Origin: Flagellimonas sp. MMG031
GTDB lineage: Bacteria; Bacteroidota; Bacteroidia; Flavobacteriales; Flavobacteriaceae
Direction of reading: 5' to 3'
Assembly (NCBI RefSeq): GCF_040112705.1
Contig: NZ_CP157804.1
Location: forward strand, 1,180,501-1,244,500
Length of the DNA: 64,000 nt
Below, one piece after another: positions 34,098 to 43,757 of the stretch. The notes beneath the pieces are model-generated. The model worked only from the letters and a program-made list of their open reading frames with translations. It was not told the origin of the DNA and did not search any database. Within the stretch, counting starts at the first letter, position 1. Each line of letters begins with the position of its first letter. The position numbers were made by a program, and so were the translations under genes.

Positions 34098-37000
34098 TTA
34101 TTGATTGCCTTCTCCATCATAGCCGGCGGGCCGCTTCCATCGCACTGGGGCATCCGGTTCTGGCTTCATTATAAATTCTTGGGTTTCCAGGAGTTTCAAT
34201 GCTTCTTGTACCGCACGTTCCAATTGGGGGTCCTTTCCAGCAACCACTTCTTTTGGCGATTGGATCACTTCGATGTCCGGGGAAATCCCTTTGCCTTCCA
34301 CATCCCATTCGCCATCATTGTTGTAAAAGCCACCTCGGGGAGCTACCATTCGTCCTCCATCAATAAAGGGCGGGGTGTCCCATGTGCCTACCAGTCCGCC
34401 CCAGGTTCGGGTTCCTACCAAAGGTCCCAATCCTTTTTCCTTGAACATATAGGGCAATAAATCCCCTCCAGAACCGGCACGTTCGTTGATGATCATCACC
34501 TTGGGTCCCCAAATACCTGCTATGGGACTGGTCCAAGGGCGGTTGTCATTGGCTTTACTGTTGAAATACCCAAAAGGTTCCCTGGCCATAATATCGATCA
34601 TATAATCGGCTGCCGAACCGCCACCATTGTTCCGCTCATCCAAAATAACCCCTTTCCTATCCTGTTGGGAGAAGTAGTATTTGTTGAAACTACGGAAACC
34701 ATTTCCGCTGGTGTTCGGGATGTACACATAGGCCAATTTTCCGTCCGACAGTTCGTCCACCTTCCTACGGTTTTCCTCCACCCAGTCCATATAACGCAGT
34801 TGGTACTCGTTGGCGACGGGTTTCACCGTAAGCATTCGGGAACCGTCCATGCTTGGCTTGCTGTTTACGTTGATATTAATGGTGCGGTTTGCGGTCTGTG
34901 CCAGCAATTCATACATATTTTGGTCCGCGGAGAGCGTTTTGCCGTTGATGGCCACTAGATAATCCCCTTCCTGAACGTCCAAGCCTGGCATGGCCAAGGG
35001 AGCGCGCAATTCTGGATTCCAGTGTTCGCCCGTGTATATTTTTTTGATTTGATAGTGGCCGTTGTTCACCTCAAAATCCGCTCCCAAAAGACCCACGGGA
35101 ACTCGGTCCACATCCGGCATGTCTCCACCAGAAACGTAGGAGTGTCCAATGGCCACCTCTCCGCTCAGAATATCGACCACATAGTTAAGGTCGGTTCGGT
35201 GCTTTACATGTTTGATCCATGGTTGGTACCAGCTGTACACTTTGTCCCAGGGTGCACCGTGGACGTTATCGACATAAAGAAAATCCCTCATGTAGCGCCA
35301 ACCTTCCTTAAAGATCTGTGCGTATTCCGCTTGGGGATCAATTTTTATTTGGGCATTGATGGTGAGCTTATCCTCTGGTTTTGGGGAGGCTTTGGTATCG
35401 GTAATCATCCAACCGCCTGCATTTTTGACCAATGCATGAGCTCCATTCGTAGAGGTTCGCATAAAATTGACGCCTTCGGCAAAATCAGTGGCTTTTTCTT
35501 TGGCAACATCATAAGAATGCACTTTTAGGCCAGAGGTATTGGGAACCGATTCAGCCACAAAAATTTGTTTTTCGGGACCAGGCTGCAAAAATTGATAGTC
35601 TCTTGCAGGAAGTTCCAGTGCCACTACCCGATCTTGAATATTGGCAAAATCGATTACTACGGGCTTTGAAGCAGGCCCTTCTTCTTTTTTGTCCTTTTTT
35701 TTGGATTTACCACCCTTATCCGAGGTGTCTTTTTCCGGTTCGGAGCTTTCCTCGTCTGTTTCGGGAAGATTCGGTGCCTTGCCCGAAGCGCTCAATACCA
35801 AGGCGTACAAACTACGGGTTACGCCTGGATCGTAGGAGCTCATGTCCAACCAACCCGATGCCAGACCGTAATCGGTACTGGCCAAAAAGTATAGGTATTC
35901 GCCGGATACATCCCAAATGGGGCTTGTGGCATCAGCCGTTCCTTCGGTAACCTGAACCGTTTTTCCGGTCTGGGTGTCGTAAATAAAAACAGCTTTAAAA
36001 TGACTGTCCTGTTGTTTTTCGTAGGTTATCCAGCGGCTATCGGGCGACCAAACGGGATTCATGGTCCTGTTTGGGTGGGCATACCGGTCTGTATCGACCT
36101 TGACCACTTTTCCGGATTCAATATTCACATACCACATATTGTAATCCGTATCGGTATAGGCAATCAGTTTTCCGTTCGGGGACCAATCGGGCTGAAAGTA
36201 AAAGGTAGGGTTTTCCAAAGGATAGGATTTCTGGTCGTTCCCATATTGATCGGATACTACCAGTTGATATTCCCCGCTCCGGTCAGAAAACCAGGCAATT
36301 TTATCGCCTTTTGGCGACCACACGGGATACCTGTCCGCTACCCCGGAGGATTGGGTTAGGTTTCTCCAGCTACCTTCTTCTTTCGGGAAGGTGAAAATAT
36401 CGCCACGATGTTCAAAAATGGCCCTTTTTCCATTGGGAGAAATGTTGGCGTTTCGCACCGAATTCGCAGAGACCTCTTCCCATCGCTCACGGCTGAAGTT
36501 CAGATCGCCCTTCACGGTAATGGTCAAAGGATTGCTTTGCCTTGAGTTTAGGTCCATAAGGTGTAAGCGACCTCCTTGCTCATAGACCAATTGGTTGCCA
36601 CGGACATCCAAATTCTTCACATCAAATTTTTTGTGAAATGTGATCTGTTCCTCGGTCTTGGTATTGATATCGTAGCTCCATACGTTGCTGGTATAGTCTC
36701 GTTCCGATAGATAATACAACTTGTTGCCCGACCACACGGGGTACAAATGGCGTTCTTGGTCCAATTGAGGGGTGGTCATTAGTTCGTAGGTGTCCAAATT
36801 CACGATCCAAATGGGCATGGCCTGTCCACCACGGTAGTTTCGCCACTCGGGATCCCACGAAGTGATGGGAGTGTAGGCGATATGTGAACCATCCGCAGAA
36901 ATATTGCCATAGGCCCCTCTGGGAATTTCCAAGGCTTTGGGCAGTCCTCCGTTTGGTGAAACGGTAAAAAACTGACTGGTCATGGTCGGCCTTGCATTTC

Positions 37001-37373
37001 GTGTTGAACGAAATAGGATGTTACCTTCTGGTGTCCACCCTTGGACTTCGTCCATGGCAGGATGAAAGGTGATCCGTTTGGGTGTGCCCCCATCCGAAGG
37101 TAGCACGTACACATCGCTGTTGCCGTCGTATTCTGCGGTAAAAGCGATCCATTTTCCGTCCTTGGAAAAACGGGGATCGGATTCGTTGCCTACCCCGCTC
37201 GTAAGTCGTTGGGCTTCGCCACCGCTAAGGGAGGCCTTCCAAAGGTCGTTGGCGTGCACAAACACCACGGAATTGTTGCTCAAGGTGGGCTCGCGCAACA
37301 ATAACGTGCCTTCTTGGGACAGTAGTTGTGCCGTTGCCAATAATGCAATTCCTAAAATATATATTTTTCTCAT
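34098..37373 (-). CDS. secreted tricorn-type protease (S41 family)
   Basis: A 1091-residue protein with a signal peptide (IYILGIALLATAQLLSQ). Residues about 25-500 are WD40/PD40-like beta-propeller repeats (for example DPRFSKDGKWIAFTAEYDGN, YPVWSPKGDKIAWFSDRSGE). A Lys/Glu-rich low-complexity linker (about 545-570) is followed by a C1 domain, a PDZ domain (about 760-850, LDVQEGDYLVAINGKTL) and the S41 core with the nucleophile in INERAGSGGDLLPY (S968) and the ERNNGGGSAADYM loop. Tricorn-type enzymes cut oligopeptides; the signal peptide suggests periplasmic peptide breakdown here. It is monocistronic by appearance. Confidence 0.92.
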   Translation of the reverse strand: MRKIYILGIALLATAQLLSQEGTLLLREPTLSNNSVVFVHANDLWKASLSGGEAQRLTSGVGNESDPRFSKDGKWIAFTAEYDGNSDVYVLPSDGGTPKRITFHPAMDEVQGWTPEGNILFRSTRNARPTMTSQFFTVSPNGGLPKALEIPRGAYGNISADGSHIAYTPITSWDPEWRNYRGGQAMPIWIVNLDTYELMTTPQLDQERHLYPVWSGNKLYYLSERDYTSNVWSYDINTKTEEQITFHKKFDVKNLDVRGNQLVYEQGGRLHLMDLNSRQSNPLTITVKGDLNFSRERWEEVSANSVRNANISPNGKRAIFEHRGDIFTFPKEEGSWRNLTQSSGVADRYPVWSPKGDKIAWFSDRSGEYQLVVSDQYGNDQKSYPLENPTFYFQPDWSPNGKLIAYTDTDYNMWYVNIESGKVVKVDTDRYAHPNRTMNPVWSPDSRWITYEKQQDSHFKAVFIYDTQTGKTVQVTEGTADATSPIWDVSGEYLYFLASTDYGLASGWLDMSSYDPGVTRSLYALVLSASGKAPNLPETDEESSEPEKDTSDKGGKSKKKDKKEEGPASKPVVIDFANIQDRVVALELPARDYQFLQPGPEKQIFVAESVPNTSGLKVHSYDVAKEKATDFAEGVNFMRTSTNGAHALVKNAGGWMITDTKASPKPEDKLTINAQIKIDPQAEYAQIFKEGWRYMRDFLYVDNVHGAPWDKVYSWYQPWIKHVKHRTDLNYVVDILSGEVAIGHSYVSGGDMPDVDRVPVGLLGADFEVNNGHYQIKKIYTGEHWNPELRAPLAMPGLDVQEGDYLVAINGKTLSADQNMYELLAQTANRTININVNSKPSMDGSRMLTVKPVANEYQLRYMDWVEENRRKVDELSDGKLAYVYIPNTSGNGFRSFNKYYFSQQDRKGVILDERNNGGGSAADYMIDIMAREPFGYFNSKANDNRPWTSPIAGIWGPKVMIINERAGSGGDLLPYMFKEKGLGPLVGTRTWGGLVGTWDTPPFIDGGRMVAPRGGFYNNDGEWDVEGKGISPDIEVIQSPKEVVAGKDPQLERAVQEALKLLETQEFIMKPEPDAPVRWKRPAGYDGEGNQ

Positions 37374-37473
37374 GGGATTGGTTTGAGGTTACTAACTAAT
37401 TATTGGGATACTTTCCTAGTGCCTTAAAAATACATAAAACGATGAAGGTATCCGACCAAGGTATAAATCTGAT

Positions 37474-37749
37474 TTAAGAGGATACGGCACTCAACCGTTT
37501 CAGTTTTTCCAATACTTCGTAGACCGAAAAGCTTCGCGCAAAGCGGTACATTTCCCTGCCATCGACCTTAATGATGACCACGGGAAGGGTAAACACCATG
37601 GACTGCCCGGTAAACTCCTCTTCCTCTTCCACATCCACCAAACGGATGCTCACTTTTGGGAAGTTTGCTTGAACCGCTTCAAGGAGTTTAGGCTTCAGGA
37701 CCTTGCAAACCCCGCAGGTTTTACTGGTGAAAAAAATCAATTCCGTCAT
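37474..37749 (-). CDS. small thioredoxin-fold protein with CGVC
   Basis: A 91-residue thioredoxin-like protein starting MTELIFFTSKTCGVCKVLKP, with the redox pair C12 and C15. The fold continues through VSIRLVDVEEEEEFTGQS and the cis-proline region VFTLPVVIIKVDG. The ATG at 37747-37749 is preferred because an alternative GTG at 37806 would overlap the upstream NIPSNAP gene by 37 bases. With the ATG, a 20-base gap remains. It is likely a cytoplasmic thiol-disulfide protein; partners unknown. Confidence 0.8.
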   Translation of the reverse strand: MTELIFFTSKTCGVCKVLKPKLLEAVQANFPKVSIRLVDVEEEEEFTGQSMVFTLPVVIIKVDGREMYRFARSFSVYEVLEKLKRLSAVSS

Positions 37750-37769
37750 CTGATACCAGTTTTGTTTAA

Positions 37770-38582
37770 CTAATAATCGGAATACTCGGTAGGGTAGAGG
37801 AACCACATATCAATATGCGACATATTGTTCTTGTATTTGGGCATGGCAATGAGCTCTTTCCATTCGGGAGAGTTTACAAAGGCATCCCAATGTTGGTTTC
37901 TGGTATCCATATCGGCATGGGTGGTCATGTACATTAAGTTGGGCATTTTGGGTCCGGAGAGCACTTCACCGTAAAACACAGCTTGAAAGTCCAATCGGTC
38001 AAAAAGTGGTATTTCGCCACCAGCATTGAACATATCCACCTTGTTCCAATAATATTTTTCCGTAGGAGATTCATAACTACGGAGTTCATAGACCCGTTCC
38101 GACCTTGGACTGTCCAAATTGGGTGTTTTCATTTGGGGCATATCGGGAAAGGCTCGCATCAGGATGGATTGGATACGATCATAAGGGGGATTATCGTAGT
38201 TCGCATCGATATATGTACTTACAGTGCTTGCGTAGGTGCTGTCATTCATAATGTTTTCCTCCAACGCCCGAAATTGTTCCAAGTCTTCAAAAGGTAACAG
38301 CACAAAGGTTTTCTGTACCGTATCTGTTTCGGTTGGACGTGATTTAAAAACCCCGACCTTGTCAATACCCTGTCTTTTTACAGCGGGTATAAAAGCGTTT
38401 TCCAGGTAATGGTCCACCGTGGCCTCTTGTTCTTCGGAGCTGAAGGTGTAGATTTTTAGTTGATAGAATTCGCGTTGGTTTGATGCGGTCTCTGGAGATT
38501 GGGTAGTTTCTTCGGTTTCAGTTTTTGGGTTGCCACAGCTTGCCAGGATGAGGCATGCCAATAGTAGTTTGATAGTCTTCAT
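37770..38582 (-). CDS. NIPSNAP-family lipoprotein
   Basis: A 270-residue protein with a lipoprotein signal (LLLACLILASCGN, lipid-modified Cys at about 16). After a Thr/Glu-rich spacer come two ferredoxin-like NIPSNAP units: FYQLKIYTFSSEEQEATVDHYL (about 40-130) and RVYELRSYESPTEKYYWNKVDMF (about 163-265). NIPSNAP domains lack a settled function. It would be exposed in the periplasm or on the surface. It is followed by the small thioredoxin-fold gene and preceded by an MFS gene on the same strand. Confidence 0.83.
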   Translation of the reverse strand: MKTIKLLLACLILASCGNPKTETEETTQSPETASNQREFYQLKIYTFSSEEQEATVDHYLENAFIPAVKRQGIDKVGVFKSRPTETDTVQKTFVLLPFEDLEQFRALEENIMNDSTYASTVSTYIDANYDNPPYDRIQSILMRAFPDMPQMKTPNLDSPRSERVYELRSYESPTEKYYWNKVDMFNAGGEIPLFDRLDFQAVFYGEVLSGPKMPNLMYMTTHADMDTRNQHWDAFVNSPEWKELIAMPKYKNNMSHIDMWFLYPTEYSDY

Positions 38583-38660
38583 GTAGCCTAGTTTGGTTTT
38601 TAAATGGATGCCCCAAGATACGGATTAATTCGATGAGGTTTTGTTGGTCTTGGTGTCGTT

Positions 38661-39833
38661 TCAGCCCTTTTTCTTCGAAGCCAAAGCCATAAGTCCAAAA
38701 AGGGGACCTAGGGCCAAAACCATGTAAACCATGTTGGAGTTGGACCATATCCGCAGCTCGTTCACCAATTGAATGCTAACAATGGTTATGGCAAAGCCGA
38801 TACAATTTACAATGGTCAGAGCAGTGCCTTTGATTTCTGCAGAAGCGTTTTGGGCCACCAAGGTGGAGAAGAGCGGGGAATCGGCAATCACCACCATGCC
38901 CCAGAACAGTAAAAAGGCGATGAAGAGAGTAGCTGAACCTTGCATGAAAAGTAGGGGAGAAATCAAACAACAAAGCCCGGAAAGCAGGAGGGCCATCGAG
39001 GCCACGCGTTTGGTTCCGGCCACTTGCGACAGATAACCACCCATTACACAGGCCAAGCCACCAACCGCAATAATGACAAAGGACAATAAGGGAACGGGAA
39101 AGTGGGTATTTGGATGGACCAGCGCATAGGTTTGAAGCATAATCGGGACAAAGGCCCAAAAAGTGTACAACTCCCACATGTGTCCAAAATAGCCAAAGGC
39201 TGCCGAGCGGAAACTTCGGTTTTGGAACACTTGGATAAAGGCGGATAATTGAAACTGTTGGCTGCGTTTTCGGTAGGGACCATTGGGAACGAGCGTTATC
39301 ATTAGACTGCCACCCAAAACGGCCAAGCCGGAAGTGGACACCAGCACGGTGTTCCAAGGCAAGGTATGGGTCATTTCCTTGAGTAAATGAGGGAATGCGG
39401 TGCCAACCACCAGTGCTCCCACTAAATAGCCAAGGGATTTGCCCAATCCTTTTTCGTAGTAATCTGCGGCTATCTTCATACCTACGGGGTAGATACCCGC
39501 GAGGAAAAAGCCCGTAAAAAAACGAAAGGATAAGATGCTCGCCAGTCCGTTACCATCCCAAACCACACCCAAATTAAAGAGTGCACCCAAAACAGCACAG
39601 CCAAAAAATACCTTGGATGGCGAAAACCGATCGGCAATGGATAAAATGGCAAATACCAAAGTACCCACGATAAACCCAAACTGCACCGCTGAGGTCAAAT
39701 GTCCCACAGCGCTTTCACTTAACCCAAATGTGGCAACCAAATCGCGCATCACCCCATTGCCCGCAAACCAAAGTGAGGTGCAGCAGAATTGCGATAGCAC
39801 GATGATGGGGAGGATGTGGTTGGAGGGTTTCAT
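38661..39833 (-). CDS. major facilitator superfamily transporter
   Basis: A 390-residue protein with 12 predicted helices. The loop 2-3 motif is present in the form LSIADRFSPSKVFFG, and YPVGMKIAADYYEKGLGKSLG resembles the helix 4-5 region of MFS antiporters. A His/Pro-rich helix 7 area (TYALVHPNTHFPVPLLSF) is unusual but not diagnostic. Substrate cannot be assigned. It starts 101 bases downstream of the AT-rich lipoprotein gene at 39935 on the same strand. Confidence 0.85.
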   Translation of the reverse strand: MKPSNHILPIIVLSQFCCTSLWFAGNGVMRDLVATFGLSESAVGHLTSAVQFGFIVGTLVFAILSIADRFSPSKVFFGCAVLGALFNLGVVWDGNGLASILSFRFFTGFFLAGIYPVGMKIAADYYEKGLGKSLGYLVGALVVGTAFPHLLKEMTHTLPWNTVLVSTSGLAVLGGSLMITLVPNGPYRKRSQQFQLSAFIQVFQNRSFRSAAFGYFGHMWELYTFWAFVPIMLQTYALVHPNTHFPVPLLSFVIIAVGGLACVMGGYLSQVAGTKRVASMALLLSGLCCLISPLLFMQGSATLFIAFLLFWGMVVIADSPLFSTLVAQNASAEIKGTALTIVNCIGFAITIVSIQLVNELRIWSNSNMVYMVLALGPLFGLMALASKKKG

Positions 39834-39934
39834 TTTTTAAATTTTATAACCACTATTGTGTTCGTACTTGTCCAAGCATCAATCAAAGGTTAAAAGCTAA
39901 AATTATTGGTTTTGCTTTTGAGATAAAAATTTTG

Positions 39935-40615
39935 CTAATCTAGAAACTCGGGCGGTGGAGGAGGTGGAGGAATATCTGTGTAGTCATATTTCTCAAAAAA
40001 AATCAAATGCCGATAATACTTATTTCCCATTGTTTCGTTTGCCTTATCAAACTGTTTTTGAATCTCAGCAAGCACCTCTTTAGTTTTCGAAATAGGATAG
40101 TGCTCTTCGATGTGTAGAAAAATTAAAATCTGTTTTAAGACTGTTTTACCACCTGAATCATAATAATCTACAGCGTTCATTGTTTTCAATTGGTCTGTAA
40201 GTGACTCGATTGAATAAAATTTATCCGAGGAAATTCGATAATTCCTTAAGGAATCATTTTTTATGTGTATTTGATTTGAATTCATGAAGCATGAAATGAC
40301 TCCACTAGTTGGGCACTCTGTATACCCATATTGATTATATATTGTATCATTAAACTGATAAGTGATGCCTGTATATTTATTCTTACAGGATAATGTTTGC
40401 ATTCGATCAATCAAGGTGTTAAAATTTGCAACGTTTTCAAGATTAATTACTTCAAAATCAGGGTCACCTTGAAACTCTAAAAATTTATCTGAAAATATCT
40501 TTGAAGAAGTCAACTTACTCAACTTGTCATCTTGGTTATTCTCCAGTGAATTATTACAACTAAAAAAAAGTGCAGTGAAGCAAACAAGTAAGAATATTGC
40601 AAAATGCTTTTCCAT
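39935..40615 (-). CDS. hypothetical lipoprotein with a polyproline C-terminus
   Basis: A 226-residue protein with a lipoprotein signal (FLLVCFTALFFSCNNS, Cys about 20). The body is rich in Asn, Asp and Lys and has four more cysteines (two around TLSCKNKY and two near YTECPTSGVISCF), perhaps disulfides. It ends in an uninterrupted run of seven prolines followed by EFLD. I recognise no family. Codon use is much more AT-rich than in the flanking MFS and polA genes, which suggests transfer or relaxed selection. Confidence 0.62.
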   Translation of the reverse strand: MEKHFAIFLLVCFTALFFSCNNSLENNQDDKLSKLTSSKIFSDKFLEFQGDPDFEVINLENVANFNTLIDRMQTLSCKNKYTGITYQFNDTIYNQYGYTECPTSGVISCFMNSNQIHIKNDSLRNYRISSDKFYSIESLTDQLKTMNAVDYYDSGGKTVLKQILIFLHIEEHYPISKTKEVLAEIQKQFDKANETMGNKYYRHLIFFEKYDYTDIPPPPPPPEFLD

Positions 40616-40642
40616 AAAAAAAGAGAAATCAAAAAATATGCC

Positions 40643-43477
40643 TTAATGCGCCTCCAACCAATTCTCGCCAATACCCACTTCCACATCTAGCGGTACGGAG
40701 AGTTTATAGGCATTCTCCATTTCCGATTTGATGAGTTGTTTCATCTTGTCCAATTCCGGTTTGTAGCAATCGAACACCAATTCATCGTGTACTTGCAGCA
40801 GCATTTTGGTCTTGTACTTTCCTTCGGAAAGCTTTTTATGGATGTTGATCATCGCGATCTTAATAATATCCGCTGCACTTCCTTGAATGGGAGCGTTTAC
40901 GGCGTTACGTTCCGCTGCGCCACGCACCACTTGGTTCCCCGCATTGATATCCTTTAAATATCTGCGACGGCCCAACACCGTTTGCACATAGCCGTGCTCA
41001 CGGGCAAAATCCACTTGCTCGCTGATGTAATTGCGCAATTTGGGATAGGTCTTGTAGTAGGTGTCGATCAATTCCTTGGCTTCGGAACGGCTCAAATCCG
41101 TTTGGTTGCTCAACCCGAAGGCCGACACCCCATAAATAATGCCGAAGTTCACCGTTTTGGCGTTGCTACGCTGTTCGCGGGTCACCTCCTCAATCGGTAC
41201 ATTAAAAACTTTGGATGCGGTGGAAGCGTGAATGTCCTCCCCATTTTTAAAGGCAGAAATCATGGTGTCCTCCTCACTCAGGGCGGCAATAATGCGCAGC
41301 TCAATTTGGGAGTAATCCGCCGCCAAGAGGACGTAATTCTCGTCCCTTGGGATAAAGGCATTGCGAACTTGCCGTCCACGCTCGGTACGGATGGGGATGT
41401 TTTGCAAGTTCGGATTGTTGCTGCTCAAACGCCCCGTTGCAGCCACCGTTTGCATATAATCGGTATGTACCCGACCTGTTTTTTGCTGGACTTCGTTGGG
41501 CAGCGCATCCACATAGGTGCTTTTTAGTTTTGCCAATCCACGGTAGTCCAACACGTTTTTGATGATTTCGTGGTCCTTGGCCAAGTAGGACAGCACATCT
41601 TCCGAAGTGGAAAACTGACCTGTTTTGGTTTTTTTCGGTTTGTCCACCAATTTCAACTTGCCAAAAAGGATGTCGCCCAACTGTTTGGGGGAGGCAATGT
41701 TGAATTCTTCGCCGGCATCAGCATAGATTTTCTTTTCCAGTTCCGCAATGTCCTTATCCAATTGTTCCGAAAGGCCACCTAGATAATCCTTGTCCAGATT
41801 GATACCTTCCAGCTCCATATCCGCCAGCACGCGGAGCAACGGAATTTCAATCTCATCAAACAATTTGTCCGTATGGGCTTCCTTGAGTTCTGGAGTAAAC
41901 TTTAGCCCCAGTTGAAACGTGATATCGGCGTCTTCCACAGCATATTCTGTTTGCTTTTCCAAAGGAACATCGCGCATACTGAGTTGGTTTTTGCCTTTTT
42001 TTCCAATGAGTTCGGTGATGGAAATGGGCGTATAGTTGAGGTAGGTCTCGGACAGCACATCCATGTTGTGACGCATATCGGGGTTGATGAGGTAGTGGGC
42101 CAGCATGGTATCGAACAATTTTCCTTTGACCTCTACACCATAATTTTGCATCACTTTGATGTCATATTTGAGGTTTTGCCCCACCTTTTCAATGGTTTCC
42201 GATTCAAAGAAGGGGCGCAATTTTTCAATCAATGGTTGTGCATCATTTTGATTGTTGGGGAAGGGCACATAAAACCCTTTGCCGGGCGACCAACTAAAGG
42301 CAATACCCACCAATTCGGCTTCCAACGGATTCAGGGAAGTGGTCTCGGTATCAAAACAGACGGAGGGTTGCTTCATCAGCATTTCCAGAAAAAGTTCCAT
42401 GCCCTTGCCATCCTGAACCTTCTGATAAAAATGGGGTACGTCGCCAATGGTCAATCGGCTGTTTACATCCTTGATGGTGGCCGCGGCCTCCGAAGGGTCG
42501 CCACCAAATAGGGTAAACTGACCACTGCCTGCCACCTTGGCCTCTTCCTTGGCGGTTTGGGTACTGGTTACCTGAGTGGTCGCTTCCGCTTCTTCGGTGA
42601 ATAATTTGATGAACTGATCCTTTAGTCTTCGGAATTCGAGTTCCTCAAAAATCTCTTGGACCTTCTCGGCATCAGGCGGACACATTTCGTAGTCTTCCGC
42701 ATGGAATTGTACGTCACAATCCGTTTTGATCTCGGCCAATTTTCGGGATAAACGGCCCAACTCGGCATGTTCCTCCACTTTTTCCTTCATTTTGCCCTTC
42801 AGCTTGTCGGTATTGCTCAACAATCCTTCCATGGAATCGAACTGTTCGATGAACTTTTTGGCCGTTTTATCACCTACGCCCGGCAGTCCGGGAATATTGT
42901 CGCTGGCATCGCCCATCATTCCGAGGTAATCAATCACCTGTTCGGGGCGTTTCACGCCAAATCGTTTTTGCACTTCGGGGATGCCCCAAATTTCGATGCC
43001 GTTTCCCATTCGTGCAGGTCGGTACATAAAAATATTTTCGCTCACCAATTGCCCAAAATCCTTGTCGGGAGTCACCATAAACACCTTGTAGTTTTCTTTT
43101 TCGGCCTGTTTGGCCAAGGTGCCGATGAGGTCGTCGGCCTCATACCCCTCCAACTCCACTACGGGAATCTTCATGGCCTCCAAAATTTGCTGGATGTAGG
43201 GCACTGCTATACGGATGGCATCCGGAGTTTCATCCCGGTTTGCCTTGTAGTCTTCGAACATTTCGGTCCGCTCCACGCTACCTCCCTTGTCAAAGGCCAC
43301 CGCCAAATGGTCAGGCTGTTCCCGTTTGATCACATCAAAAAGGGAGTTCATGAACCCCATAATGGCCGAGGTGTCCATCCCTTTGGAGTTGATTCGTGGG
43401 TTTTTAATGAGGGCATAGTAGCCACGGAAAATTAGCGCGTAGGCGTCTAAAAGAAACAGTCTTTTTTGGTCAGACAT
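40643..43477 (-). CDS. polA: DNA polymerase I
   Basis: A 944-residue family A polymerase with all three parts: an N-terminal 5'-3' exonuclease (FLLDAYALIFRGYYAL, DKDFGQLVSE, GMMGDASDNIPGLPGVGDKT), a proofreading domain that keeps the catalytic acids (VCFDTETTSLNPLEAELVGI), and the polymerase domain with motif A (LLAADYSQIELRI), the O helix (RSNAKTVNFGIIYGVSAFGL) and motif C (LQVHDELVFD). Replication repair and Okazaki-primer removal are its roles. The 280-base region upstream holds a heptad tandem repeat at 43611. Confidence 0.97.
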   Translation of the reverse strand: MSDQKRLFLLDAYALIFRGYYALIKNPRINSKGMDTSAIMGFMNSLFDVIKREQPDHLAVAFDKGGSVERTEMFEDYKANRDETPDAIRIAVPYIQQILEAMKIPVVELEGYEADDLIGTLAKQAEKENYKVFMVTPDKDFGQLVSENIFMYRPARMGNGIEIWGIPEVQKRFGVKRPEQVIDYLGMMGDASDNIPGLPGVGDKTAKKFIEQFDSMEGLLSNTDKLKGKMKEKVEEHAELGRLSRKLAEIKTDCDVQFHAEDYEMCPPDAEKVQEIFEELEFRRLKDQFIKLFTEEAEATTQVTSTQTAKEEAKVAGSGQFTLFGGDPSEAAATIKDVNSRLTIGDVPHFYQKVQDGKGMELFLEMLMKQPSVCFDTETTSLNPLEAELVGIAFSWSPGKGFYVPFPNNQNDAQPLIEKLRPFFESETIEKVGQNLKYDIKVMQNYGVEVKGKLFDTMLAHYLINPDMRHNMDVLSETYLNYTPISITELIGKKGKNQLSMRDVPLEKQTEYAVEDADITFQLGLKFTPELKEAHTDKLFDEIEIPLLRVLADMELEGINLDKDYLGGLSEQLDKDIAELEKKIYADAGEEFNIASPKQLGDILFGKLKLVDKPKKTKTGQFSTSEDVLSYLAKDHEIIKNVLDYRGLAKLKSTYVDALPNEVQQKTGRVHTDYMQTVAATGRLSSNNPNLQNIPIRTERGRQVRNAFIPRDENYVLLAADYSQIELRIIAALSEEDTMISAFKNGEDIHASTASKVFNVPIEEVTREQRSNAKTVNFGIIYGVSAFGLSNQTDLSRSEAKELIDTYYKTYPKLRNYISEQVDFAREHGYVQTVLGRRRYLKDINAGNQVVRGAAERNAVNAPIQGSAADIIKIAMINIHKKLSEGKYKTKMLLQVHDELVFDCYKPELDKMKQLIKSEMENAYKLSVPLDVEVGIGENWLEAH

Positions 43478-43757
43478 TTTATTCAGATATCAATGTTCAA
43501 TAAAAAATAATAGCACCCGAAATGGGGTAGGGATTAAATGTACGAATTGCGTTTAAAAGATATGAGAATTGAGATATTAGATTTGAGAGGATTTGGGTTT
43601 AGCTTAAAGAGACGTGAGACGTGAGACGTGAGACGTGAGACGTGAGACAGGAGACAAGAAACAAGAGACAAGACGGATAAAACCAGCCGTCCTGATTCTT
43701 GAATCCAAAAGCAAAGCGGTCTTAAGTCTTTTGTCTATCAGCGCAGCGGTCTAACTG
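43478..43757. other. 280-base intergenic region upstream of polA
   Basis: No gene was found. On the minus strand a TACATTTA sequence (about 43537-43544) is one base off the -7 box and could serve polA. A purine-rich stretch (from about 43560) leads into the heptad tandem repeat, followed by a small GACGG/CCGTC hairpin (43673-43691) and sequence up to the stop of the asparaginase gene. Confidence 0.5.
43611..43673. repeat. heptad tandem repeat, nine units
   Basis: Nine consecutive 7-base units: five perfect copies of GACGTGA (43611-43645), then GACAGGA, GACAAGA, AACAAGA and GACAAGA. The copies degrade in one direction, as in arrays grown by slippage from one end. It lies in a non-coding gap, about 130 bases upstream of polA. 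Confidence 0.92.

Noticed and set aside
42767..43435. Long open frame on the + strand (about 220 codons) inside polA
   Set aside because: It is antisense to the well-supported polA gene, has no recognisable motif, and its amino acid content is that of a reverse-frame shadow.
43611..43673. Possible CRISPR array
   Set aside because: Units of 7 bases are contiguous with no spacers, and there are no cas genes in the window.
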